Shown here: positions 8,479-14,712 of the stretch, one piece after another
Layout of the letters: each line of letters opens with the position of its first letter
Numbering within the stretch: position 1 is the stretch's first letter
Notes under the pieces: model-generated
Database searches by the model: none
What the model was told of the DNA's origin: nothing
What the model saw: the letters and a program-made list of their open reading frames with translations, nothing else
Assembly (NCBI GenBank): GCA_910577655.1
Contig: CAJTOW010000042.1
Span: forward strand, 1-24,900
Direction: 5' to 3'
DNA length: 24,900 nt
Origin: an uncultured Lachnospiraceae bacterium
Lineage (GTDB): Bacteria; Bacillota; Clostridia; Lachnospirales; Lachnospiraceae
Translations under genes and position numbers: made by a program

Positions 8479-9300
8479 TTAAAAACTTGCACCATATTTC
8501 TTTGCGAACAGTTTTGCAGAGAGAAATGAACCAACTTTTTTCGGCCAGTTAACATCTTCCGTATATGGAAGCTCCTTAATATCCCCTGGTGACAGGCAGC
8601 CGGTTTCTATCATGTGTATTAACCACACATTAAAAAGGCGTTCACTGATTCTTCCACAAAAACGCTTATCAAAATCACTCATTCCCGTCTGGTCGACTCT
8701 GTTGTATAATTCCAGGAGAATCGTAAAAAGCCACCCGCAGTAATCATTTATAAGATTTCTGGGCATAACCATCATATTGAAAATAAACCCGCCTCTGCAA
8801 TGCATATATGTGTCAAATGCCTTTAAATATTGAGGGGTTAGTTCACTAACAATCATCCTTGTGAGATCAAGTTCCTCTTTCCCCCCATTCATAGTGCTGG
8901 CATACTGTTCATAAACTGTGGAAATGTAATAATTTCTCTTCCTTGGGACTATCACTTTATATTTTGAAAGCAATGGCTCCAGCTGCTTTCTTGTCAATAT
9001 ACTGTCCAGCCGGTTATCCCTATCAACTTTTTTTCCGACAAAATACCGCCGATAGTGTACAAGGCCCAGATAATCCGCATCAAGATTTTTCCACGCCCAG
9101 TATAATCCTGTCTGTTCACCGAAACAGTAATTCAATTTTGAAATATTTTCACCAGAATTATCCTTTGTATAACCAAAATCCAACGGATTCCCTTTTTTAT
9201 CTGTTTTGCCTTCGGCTCCAACATGAACTGGATAATAAATATCATCCTTTGGCATTTCGTATTTTTTATGTGTTGCTACAATTATCTTTATGTCCTTCAT
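8479..9300 (-). CDS. DUF4422 capsular polysaccharide synthesis protein
   Basis: A 273-residue protein matching the DUF4422 pattern: KIIVATHKKYEMP at the start, YYPVHVGAEGK, the NISKLNYCFGEQTGLYWAWKN region, then YLGLVHYRRYF. The family is found almost only in polysaccharide loci and is presumed to be glycosyltransferase-like; its donor and acceptor are unknown to me. The ATG is preceded by GGAG about ten bases upstream. It precedes the LicD gene by 43 bases and clearly belongs to the same operon. Confidence 0.88.
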   Translation of the reverse strand: MKDIKIIVATHKKYEMPKDDIYYPVHVGAEGKTDKKGNPLDFGYTKDNSGENISKLNYCFGEQTGLYWAWKNLDADYLGLVHYRRYFVGKKVDRDNRLDSILTRKQLEPLLSKYKVIVPRKRNYYISTVYEQYASTMNGGKEELDLTRMIVSELTPQYLKAFDTYMHCRGGFIFNMMVMPRNLINDYCGWLFTILLELYNRVDQTGMSDFDKRFCGRISERLFNVWLIHMIETGCLSPGDIKELPYTEDVNWPKKVGSFLSAKLFAKKYGASF

Positions 9301-9357
9301 GCTTCACCATCTCCAATAAGTTTCTCCTAAACATGATCCCTCTTAGAAAAATTTGCT

Positions 9358-10341
9358 TTATTTCAGGTACTTTCTGCCGCAGTCTTCAAACCAGTCCGCA
9401 AAGGATTCTTCCAGAGTCCAGTGAAACTTATAACCATTGGTTTTCAGCTTGTCTCCACTGATATTTGTACTGACCATCAGTTTCCTAACTCTGGCCGGAT
9501 GAATACCAACTGCCTTTCCGCCGATGGGACCAATGATGGCAGCAACACCCATCAGAAATTTCCCAGGAACAACCGGAATGAATCTCTTCATCTTTGTTGC
9601 TTTCTTCATCGTCTCACAGATCTGTTCTATGCTGTATGCAGGTTCAAATGTACAATTCCACACACCGGTCTTTCCATTTTCTAAACTCCACATAAAGAAA
9701 CGGACAAGTTCCTTAACATAAATACACGCCTTGACTGTGTCTTTTCTTGTGTAAAAGAAATAGTGTTTGCTGATTCCAGAATAAAGTCTGGTCATGTTAC
9801 CATGTTCGCCCTTACCGTAAACAACACCCGGACGAACGATAACAAGCTGGGCATTATTGACTGCGGCCCACTTCTCATGAATCTTTTCAGCAACCAATTT
9901 GCTGATACCATAGGCAGTATTGGGAGCCGGGAGTGTATCTTCCTTTTTCAGATCTTCCGCTGCACCATATGGGGCAATACTGCTCGTAAAAAGTAATTTA
10001 GTGATATGATGTGATGTGCACCACTCAGTTACATTTTCTGCTCCCCATATATTCGTCTCGAAATATTCTTTATTTTCATGTCCAGGAGTTCTATGAACCG
10101 CAGCAAGGTTAAAGACTACATCATCCGGCGTGGTCTCAATGTCCCACTCAATCTTTTTCCTGACATCCACCCTCTCATAAACCACTCCCTCATTCATCTC
10201 AACGGTTCCAGGTACAACCCCTTCTTCGCCTGGCATAACAATGTCCAGGTCATAGATATTCGCTTCCGGATGTTTTTCCTTAAGAAGATGGATCAAATGC
10301 GTCCCAATAAATCCTGAGCCGCCAAAGATTATGTAAGTCAT
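9358..10341 (-). CDS. NAD-dependent epimerase/dehydratase (nucleotide-sugar type)
   Basis: A 327-residue extended SDR. It has the complete Rossmann motif GGSGFIG (7-13), an LLFTSSIAPYG segment carrying the catalytic Ser/Thr region, YGISK as the YxxxK pair, and VIVRPGVVYG after it. The C-terminal third is the substrate domain. It probably epimerises or dehydrates an NDP-sugar used by the glycosyltransferases of this operon; which sugar cannot be read from the sequence. An AGGAGC ribosome site precedes the ATG. It differs in sequence and N-terminus from the SDR at 5676-6719, so the operon makes at least two modified precursors or two steps of one. Confidence 0.87.
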   Translation of the reverse strand: MTYIIFGGSGFIGTHLIHLLKEKHPEANIYDLDIVMPGEEGVVPGTVEMNEGVVYERVDVRKKIEWDIETTPDDVVFNLAAVHRTPGHENKEYFETNIWGAENVTEWCTSHHITKLLFTSSIAPYGAAEDLKKEDTLPAPNTAYGISKLVAEKIHEKWAAVNNAQLVIVRPGVVYGKGEHGNMTRLYSGISKHYFFYTRKDTVKACIYVKELVRFFMWSLENGKTGVWNCTFEPAYSIEQICETMKKATKMKRFIPVVPGKFLMGVAAIIGPIGGKAVGIHPARVRKLMVSTNISGDKLKTNGYKFHWTLEESFADWFEDCGRKYLK

Positions 10342-10402
10342 ATTTTCTGGCTCCTATTCTGTTCACACACTGGTGCCCGTATGTTATATATTTTCTCTGC
10401 CC

Positions 10403-11626
10403 TTACATCAAATTCCATGCGTCATCTGATGAAATCATGTCCATAACCATTTTTAATATCCATACCACCGCAATGACAGCCACTGTCATCTTCACATCAG
10501 ATATGATATTCTGTGTCAATCCTATACTTTGCGTGTATATCCACTCATAAGCCACAATAAAAACCAGACTGGCCGCCACGGTGACCATGGAAGCGGCTGT
10601 ACTCTTTATTTTTCTTGCCCCAAGACACTGGAACCCAAAAAATGCTGCTACCGAGAAAATAAAACAGCGGTAATTCTCGTACATACCAAAACTGTTGAGA
10701 TTTCCAACATGGAACCTTTTGATAACCAGCATCATAAGAAGAAATACTCCAGTAAATGCCAAACCCAGGCCATAAATGCCGTTACTGCTTTCCTCTTCTC
10801 CATCAACCAGGTCGACAACTGACAGATCATCAATCTTATGGACTACTGCATGCCGTGGAATGTACCTGTTAAAACTCGGCACAATGCTTGCTTTCATCTG
10901 CTTTTCCCTCGTGACTGGAATTAACTCCTTCAGTCTGTAAAGTTCTTCATCTTCAACAGCAAAGACAACTTCATCTGGTTTCATTTTCTCAATCACAGTT
11001 TCAAGATCATCGAAATCTCCAAGCCAGCCCCCAGAAATCAGATCGCCATCTTCCTCTTCCTTGTTGAAGGAATAGTCAAAGAAAATGCCATACTTCCTGC
11101 CTACATATCCGATGATATTAAACCCATGGGCCCCATCCCAGCCTACAGACCGGATGTACTCACTCGTGACCTCTCCGCCACCTACAAGAAGGACCTTAAT
11201 GTTCTTTGTAAGTTTCAGGTATCTCCTCTCAAATACAGCTGATAAGAAAATCCATTTCACTTCCAGCATTGCACTGGAGATAAACCAAAACATAACCAGA
11301 GCCAGACGCGAAAAATAAAGTTCTCCAATTGTATAGAAAAAAGCCAGCAGGAACAGACAGCCAATAGCGTTTGTCGGCAGAACTTCAAAACCGCAGTATC
11401 CTCTGGTCTTTACTTTTGCTCCACGCATAAACTGGAACACACTTGCCAGAATCAAACTGTATGAAAGAGCAATCAGCAGGTATGGGGCAGACAATGTATT
11501 CAGTCCCGGTTTGCTGGGCATAATATTATACCGGATAAAAACCGCCAAAACGTAGGAAAGCAGAATCGTCACAACATCAGTAATTACATTAATCAGATTC
11601 TGATATGCTAACTTTTCACGAATCAT
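10403..11626 (-). CDS. Polyprenyl-phosphate sugar transferase-like membrane protein lacking the catalytic domain
   Basis: A 407-residue membrane protein. Residues 1-130 form about four membrane segments. Residues 143-225 form a Rossmann-like CoA_binding_3 domain (VLLVGGGEV at 145-153, then WLGDFDDLETVIEKMKPDEV). The segment to about 280 contains SIVPSFNRYIP, also usual in the WbaP/EpsE group. Instead of the cytosolic sugar-1-phosphate transferase domain that normally follows, residues 285-400 form about four more membrane segments, and I see no catalytic signature. It may be a regulatory or accessory homologue, or a divergent enzyme. The ATG overlaps the probable full-length end of the upstream recombinase gene. 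Confidence 0.75.
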   Translation of the reverse strand: MIREKLAYQNLINVITDVVTILLSYVLAVFIRYNIMPSKPGLNTLSAPYLLIALSYSLILASVFQFMRGAKVKTRGYCGFEVLPTNAIGCLFLLAFFYTIGELYFSRLALVMFWFISSAMLEVKWIFLSAVFERRYLKLTKNIKVLLVGGGEVTSEYIRSVGWDGAHGFNIIGYVGRKYGIFFDYSFNKEEEDGDLISGGWLGDFDDLETVIEKMKPDEVVFAVEDEELYRLKELIPVTREKQMKASIVPSFNRYIPRHAVVHKIDDLSVVDLVDGEEESSNGIYGLGLAFTGVFLLMMLVIKRFHVGNLNSFGMYENYRCFIFSVAAFFGFQCLGARKIKSTAASMVTVAASLVFIVAYEWIYTQSIGLTQNIISDVKMTVAVIAVVWILKMVMDMISSDDAWNLM

Positions 11627-11722
11627 TCAGATACCTATAACTTTCAGTCACTGTAAGATGTGTTTCCCACATCGTTGACATGGTTCCTAATTTATAGTCT
11701 TTTATACCAATGTACCGTTTCT

Positions 11723-12565
11723 TCACCCCTGCTCCCTAACCATTTCTTCCGCATACCTCCCCAGACTGTTCTTCAGATCCTTAGGCCTGCACACCTTCTC
11801 AATCCCAGCCATAACCCTGTACTTATCAAAAATATTAATTACCATCTTCATGGACAGCGGCTTCCCCAGCTTGGACAGAAACATCCGGTTATGATACAGC
11901 CCCCCACGCTCAAAGTACACATGCTCTGACAACCACCGGCTCATCTGCTTCTGCAGGGCCCTGGAGAACAGATACTCAGTACGGTCCTTCTCCCGTTTCC
12001 GGCGGATGGTAAGTGTAGATGTCTTCTGGTTATAATCCGAAATCTCCAGCCGCAGCAGCTCACTGATCTCCAGCCCATGATAAAACAGCAGCTCCATCAT
12101 CACCTGGTCCCGGAGACAGACACGTCTGCGGAAATCGCTGTCCAGCTCCTCATACTCATGATCAATGGCCCGGAAGAATGCTTCCACTTCCCTTTTAGTC
12201 AACAATGTATCTACAGAGGCTTCCCTGGGCCGGCTAACCGGCTGCAGGGAACGGCTCTTCGCCAGAACACCCTGGGATACCAGGTAGGCCAGATAATATC
12301 CAAATACCCGCTGCTTCCGGTAGAGTGTAGAATAACGGAGTCCCTTTTCGTTGGAAAGATACTCCAGATAGGTTTCCATCTGCGCTTCCAGGCCAACGCC
12401 CCATTGCGCCACCGTTTTTATTTCTGCCACATCCTCCAGCCAGAAAAAGAACTTTTCCAGATCCATCCGGTAGGCCCTGGCGGTCCGCTCATCCAGCCCC
12501 CGACTGACCACCTGGGTACTGATGAAATCTTCAATTCTGTTTGGATAGTTTCTATTGGATTCCAT
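11723..12565 (-). pseudogene. XerC/D-like tyrosine recombinase homologue, degenerate and probably frameshifted
   Basis: A 280-residue protein from an ATG with a strong GGAGGTGG site. Residues 10-110 form a SAM-like core-binding domain (YRMDLEKFFFWLEDV), followed by a catalytic-type domain. Expected active-site residues are missing: box I reads YHGLEISELL (162-171), with Glu166 where Arg is invariant, and box II reads KDLKNS (262-267), with Lys for His and Lys for Arg. The frame stops at TGA just after a GGGG run (CAGGGGTGA). Shifting back one base there continues for 36 codons to 11616, including YKLG and TESYRYL, which fit the family's LG and Tyr regions, and ends in an 11-base overlap with the next gene. 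It is probably a non-catalytic regulator or an indel mutant; programmed slippage cannot be excluded. Confidence 0.65.
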
Positions 12566-12902
12566 ACGCAGACCACCTCCATTGTTTTTTAATGTGGGGC
12601 TGTCACAAAACCGGAAATTCCAACAGCATATGGCCATGATATATAAAACATTGCATCCCAAACCGTAAGAATCTTCTGTTTCGCGACAGTTCCATCTGAA
12701 ATCTCTATTTACTGACAAGCGTTCTGTCCAGGGGATATCAAAATGCCGCGCCCTCTTCCCAAGTCACCGTTGCACCGCCATTCAGACACTCACCAGCAAT
12801 TTCTTTCGTAAAATATATTTAAATAATAGTTCTTATGCTCATTTTCATGAGCTTCTCTGCACTCCAGCTATCCCCTGCCTTATCCAGCGCAATATTTTCA
12901 CA
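12566..12902. other. Leader region of the capsule operon, no gene seen
   Basis: This stretch upstream of the recombinase-like gene holds no convincing gene. On the minus strand there is an AT-rich stretch (about 12807-12833) and a TATATA box near 12640, but neither has a good -35 partner, so I could not place the operon promoter. A small hairpin, GCTCA/TGAGC, lies at about 12837-12852. Confidence 0.4.
12596..12610. mobile_element. Possible insertion-sequence end (relic)
   Basis: GGGGCTGTCACAAAA resembles the terminal inverted repeats (GGCTGTCGCAAAA type) of IS1182-like elements. It lies 30 bases upstream of the recombinase start. No transposase gene or opposite end is recognisable in the window, so at most it is a scar. 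Confidence 0.25.
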
Positions 12903-12921
12903 GATTTACATAATCTGCGAA
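12903..12921 (+). repeat. Left 19-bp inverted repeat of a 474-bp segment
   Basis: GATTTACATAATCTGCGAA is repeated exactly, inverted, at 13358-13376. The outer flanks continue the symmetry imperfectly (TATTTTC against TATTTTTC). The minus-strand form contains TTATGTAAA, similar to the right half of Firmicutes dif sites. It covers the 3' end of the integrase relic, a common place for attachment sites. Confidence 0.85.
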
Positions 12922-12966
12922 AATCCACCCAGATTCCTCATGAAACAGAGCTTCCTCTGTCTGGCC

Positions 12967-12985
12967 TGACCATAAATCTGACCAT
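12967..12985 (+). repeat. Direct repeat copy 1
   Basis: TGACCATAAATCTGACCAT recurs at 13173-13191 with one change. Each copy itself has two TGACCA units 12 bases apart. Read on the minus strand it encodes the GQxxGQ integrase tail, so it may be coding debris rather than a binding site. Confidence 0.6.
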
Positions 12986-13007
12986 AAAATACTGACAGCA
13001 TATCCTG

Positions 13008-13040
13008 GTACATCCGCCTGGTGTCCATAGGCGGATGTAC
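13008..13040. repeat. Hairpin with 11-bp perfect arms
   Basis: GTACATCCGCC (13008-13018) and its complement (13030-13040) enclose an 11-base loop inside the integrase relic. No T run follows. The function is unknown. Confidence 0.5.
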
Positions 13041-13172
13041 GTGCTGATCTAAAGTGATCTGTGCGTCTGAATGCCCCCTTTGCGGCCCTCCCAACCCCCA
13101 TTTTTCCTTTCCATATGGTTTCTCCGCGTCTTGTCATAACAGTATGGTCCCCCTCTCTTTTTCTTTGGAATT

Positions 13173-13191
13173 TGACCACAAATCTGACCAT
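13173..13191 (+). repeat. Direct repeat copy 2
   Basis: TGACCACAAATCTGACCAT, 18 of 19 bases identical to 12967-12985 and in the same orientation. It lies inside the inverted-repeat-bounded segment. Confidence 0.6.
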
Positions 13192-13278
13192 GAATTTCAT
13201 GATATTATCCATTTTTATACCGCACTGCCCTGGATTTCCAAAAAATCATAAAAATTTAAGTAGCATTTTCCTTCAACA

Positions 13279-13289
13279 TGTGGTAGAAT
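13279..13289 (+). promoter_or_regulatory. Candidate extended -10 promoter inside the inverted-repeat segment
   Basis: TGTGGTAGAAT gives TG, one base, then TAGAAT, an extended -10 element pointing right. No convincing -35 is present. Transcription would run about 90 bases into the terminator at 13381-13421. If the segment were inverted, this promoter would point at the recombinase and capsule genes. Assigned from sequence alone. Confidence 0.35.
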
Positions 13290-13333
13290 TACGACGATAT
13301 ATAAGAAATGACACAGAAAAAGATGGTATTTGC

Positions 13334-13357
13334 TGGTCAAATGTTCTTATTTGACCA
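13334..13357. repeat. Hairpin abutting the right inverted repeat
   Basis: TGGTCAAAT (13334-13342) and ATTTGACCA (13349-13357) form perfect 9-bp arms around GTTCTT and directly touch the right 19-bp repeat. The TGACCA core recurs in the two direct repeats of the segment, so it may be a protein-binding site for recombination or transcription. Confidence 0.5.
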
Positions 13358-13376
13358 TTCGCAGATTATGTAAATC
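13358..13376 (-). repeat. Right 19-bp inverted repeat of a 474-bp segment
   Basis: Exact inverted copy of 12903-12921. It lies four bases before a bidirectional terminator. With the left copy it bounds a segment that could invert by site-specific recombination, or it may be one end of a decayed integrative element. Confidence 0.85.
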
Positions 13377-13380
13377 CACG

Positions 13381-13421
13381 AAAAATAAGGTGTCTGGTTC
13401 ATAGCCAGACACCTTATTTTT
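13381..13421. terminator. Strong bidirectional intrinsic terminator
   Basis: AAAAATAAGGTGTCTGG (13381-13397) pairs perfectly with 13405-13421 around a 7-base loop, followed by a T run on the plus strand and by TTATTTTTC on the minus strand. It would insulate the capsule side from the genes to the right. Confidence 0.9.
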
Positions 13422-13684
13422 TTGCCCGAATCCAGGGAATCACATGTGCTTTTCTGTTTCGATCAAACCGGAACCATAATTTACCATTATACATGAGAAA
13501 AGGCAGATTCCTGCGCGCTAAGAGTTTCTAAGTCTCCTGCAAATGTGAGCTGGAAAAAATCGGAATATTGGGGTAGAGAACGGCCATTTAGAATCTCTTC
13601 GCGATGGCCGTATGCCGTAACAGTTCACCCCCTCTGGACTGTTACCACTGTTCAGATAAGCCATATGTAACGTTACTATCCATA
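13422..13684. other. Intergenic region with several small palindromes
   Basis: No believable gene. There are three palindromes: ACGGCCAT/ATGGCCGT (about 13580-13611), GTAACAGT/ACTGTTAC (13617-13645) and the perfect GTAACGTTAC (13667-13676). They lie just upstream of a candidate promoter and may be regulator sites or RNA hairpins. Confidence 0.45.
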
Positions 13685-13712
13685 TTGACAAAAACCAGTT
13701 ATATGGTAACAT
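13685..13712 (+). promoter_or_regulatory. Candidate promoter for the Cys-rich redox-type protein
   Basis: A consensus TTGACA -35 (13685-13690) is followed, after 16 bases, by TAACAT as a moderate -10. It points at the gene starting at 13820, giving a leader of about 100 bases. GTAAC palindromes directly upstream could be operators. Confidence 0.45.
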
Positions 13713-13819
13713 TGTAGCTGTAAAAAGAATTTCTGTGTCTTTCAGGAAATGGGATTTCCTATGGGAATATTGCCATATATAGTACACAAATCATTCAGAT
13801 CATTTTGGAGGTATCAGAA

Positions 13820-14278
13820 GTGAACGGTCATGGTGATCAGGCACGTGCCTACTTTTTAGAGGGTTATAACTGCTCCCAGTCAGTCTTTCTGGCATTTCAT
13901 GAGGAACTGGGGCTGGATAAGGAGATGGCCGCGCGTCTGGCATCCTCCTTCGGCGGCGGAATGGGACGTCTGAGGGAGGTGTGCGGCGCTGTCAGCGGGA
14001 TGTTCCTGGCAGCCGGCCTTCTGCAGGGCTACAGCGACCCCAGGGATGCCGAAGGAAAGAAAGCCCAGTATGCCCTGGTCCAGGAGCTGGCAGAAGCTTT
14101 CCGGAATAAGAATGGAAGTATCGTCTGCCGGGAGCTGCTGGGGCTGGATCACAAGTCTGATGCCCCAACTCCCCAGGCCCGCACCAGGGAATACTATGCG
14201 AAACGTCCCTGCGCGGATCTGGTGGCAGATGCTGCCCGGATTCTGGAGGAAAGACTGCTTCAGGTGAAAGAGGCGTAA
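13820..14278 (+). CDS. C_GCAxxG_C_C family protein (putative redox)
   Basis: A 152-residue protein of the C_GCAxxG_C_C family, named for conserved cysteines. Visible are YNCSQSV near residue 18, REVCGAVSGMFLAAG near 55, IVCREL near 102 and RPCADLV near 129, all in the expected order. The family is thought to be redox-active or metal-binding; no defined reaction is known to me. I chose the GTG at 13820 because GGAGG lies eight bases before it; the frame extends upstream only to a TTG that is part of that ribosome site. It stands alone between a terminator and a convergent gene. There is no signal peptide or membrane segment, so it is likely cytoplasmic. Confidence 0.85.
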   Translation: MNGHGDQARAYFLEGYNCSQSVFLAFHEELGLDKEMAARLASSFGGGMGRLREVCGAVSGMFLAAGLLQGYSDPRDAEGKKAQYALVQELAEAFRNKNGSIVCRELLGLDHKSDAPTPQARTREYYAKRPCADLVADAARILEERLLQVKEA

Positions 14279-14328
14279 CAGCTCAGGAGGATATCTTATC
14301 CGGAGCGTGTTACTGGTCTGTTACGCCT
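14271..14328. repeat. Inverted repeat at the 3' end of the redox gene
   Basis: AGGCGTAACAG (14271-14281, covering the stop codon) and CTGTTACGCCT (14318-14328) are perfect 11-base complements with a 36-base loop. They lie between two convergent genes. No T run, so this is probably a weak terminator or stability structure. Confidence 0.5.
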
Positions 14329-14332
14329 TCTG

Positions 14333-14509
14333 TCACATCTGCTTTCTCACCACTGCATACTCATCTCCCAGACGGTAATAAGGACATTGGAAATGGCTGT
14401 CCTGGAGAAAACGGGCCATCTCATCCTCATCCAGACTGGCGCTGCATACGTAGTAATCATATTCCTCGTCATATTCATAAAATGCACAGGTCTCACAGCT
14501 TCCCTTCAT
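14333..14509 (-). CDS. DUF6472-type small cysteine protein
   Basis: A 58-residue acidic protein from the ATG at 14509. It begins MKGSCETCAFYEYDEEYDYY, continues with VCSASLDEDEMARFL and ends HFQCPYYRLGDEYAVVRKQM. Four cysteines (CxxC, then two singles) suggest a small metal site. This layout is that of DUF6472, found in Lachnospiraceae and relatives, with no known function. AAAGGAG lies 9 bases before this ATG; an in-frame ATG six bases further upstream is too close to it. It converges with the C_GCAxxG_C_C gene. Confidence 0.75.
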   Translation of the reverse strand: MKGSCETCAFYEYDEEYDYYVCSASLDEDEMARFLQDSHFQCPYYRLGDEYAVVRKQM

Positions 14510-14536
14510 ATCCATCTGCTCCTTTCGTAGCAAGCC

Positions 14537-14551
14537 TGCAACACGTCCTTT
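14537..14551 (+). repeat. 15-base direct repeat, copy 1
   Basis: TGCAACACGTCCTTT is repeated exactly at 14678-14692, where it forms part of a long palindrome. It lies in the leader of the DUF6472 gene. Confidence 0.6.
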
Positions 14552-14582
14552 TCCCAGATATCCCCTCCATCCAGACATGCAT

Positions 14583-14616
14583 CTTCTTGTTTTCCAAAAA
14601 CATGGAAAACAAGAAG
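14583..14616. repeat. 13-bp perfect hairpin
   Basis: CTTCTTGTTTTCC (14583-14595) pairs with 14604-14616 around AAAAACAT. It lies between the dehydratase and DUF6472 genes. No T run follows on either strand, so it is not a classic terminator. Confidence 0.6.
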
Positions 14617-14634
14617 CCGGGCGGCACGCCCTAT

Positions 14635-14705
14635 ACCAGGATCCATGAAAGGACGCTTATGCAAGCAAATGCGTCCTTGCAACACGTCCTTTCATGGATC
14701 CTGGT
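14635..14705. repeat. 21-bp perfect palindrome downstream of the dehydratase
   Basis: Arms 14635-14655 and 14685-14705 are exact complements with a 29-base loop. The loop carries GCGTCCTT, which could also pair with AAGGACGC in the left arm, so two alternative folds are possible. It begins 8 bases after the dehydratase stop (minus strand) and has no T tail. It also contains the second copy of the 15-base repeat. Confidence 0.7.
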
Positions 14706-14712
14706 GCATGTC

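Larger units (their letters stand above)
12906..13076 (-). pseudogene. C-terminal relic of a tyrosine integrase
   Basis: The minus strand encodes GHSDAQITLDQHVHPPMD, matching the LGHSD..TTLD.Y.H block of phage/ICE integrases, then a YGQIYGQ tail and a stop inside the left inverted repeat. The catalytic Tyr position appears to read His, and the upstream catalytic domain is absent. A second tail-like segment (HGQICGQ, near 13173-13191) lies upstream on the same strand, as if two integrase ends had been brought together. This is debris from an integrated element. Confidence 0.6.

Noticed and set aside
12077..12592. A 171-codon plus-strand frame
   Set aside because: It is opposite the recombinase-like gene and has no ribosome site or known motif.
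12967..13357. TGACCA repeats considered as a CRISPR-like or iteron array
   Set aside because: There are only two long copies plus one hairpin, without regular spacing; two of them fall in integrase-tail coding debris.
13518..13787. An 89-codon minus-strand frame upstream of the C_GCAxxG_C_C gene
   Set aside because: It covers the palindromes and candidate promoter, lacks a ribosome site, and matches no family I know.
14583..14705. Palindromes considered as terminators of the dehydratase gene
   Set aside because: Stems are strong, but no run of T follows on the minus strand, so I list them as repeats.
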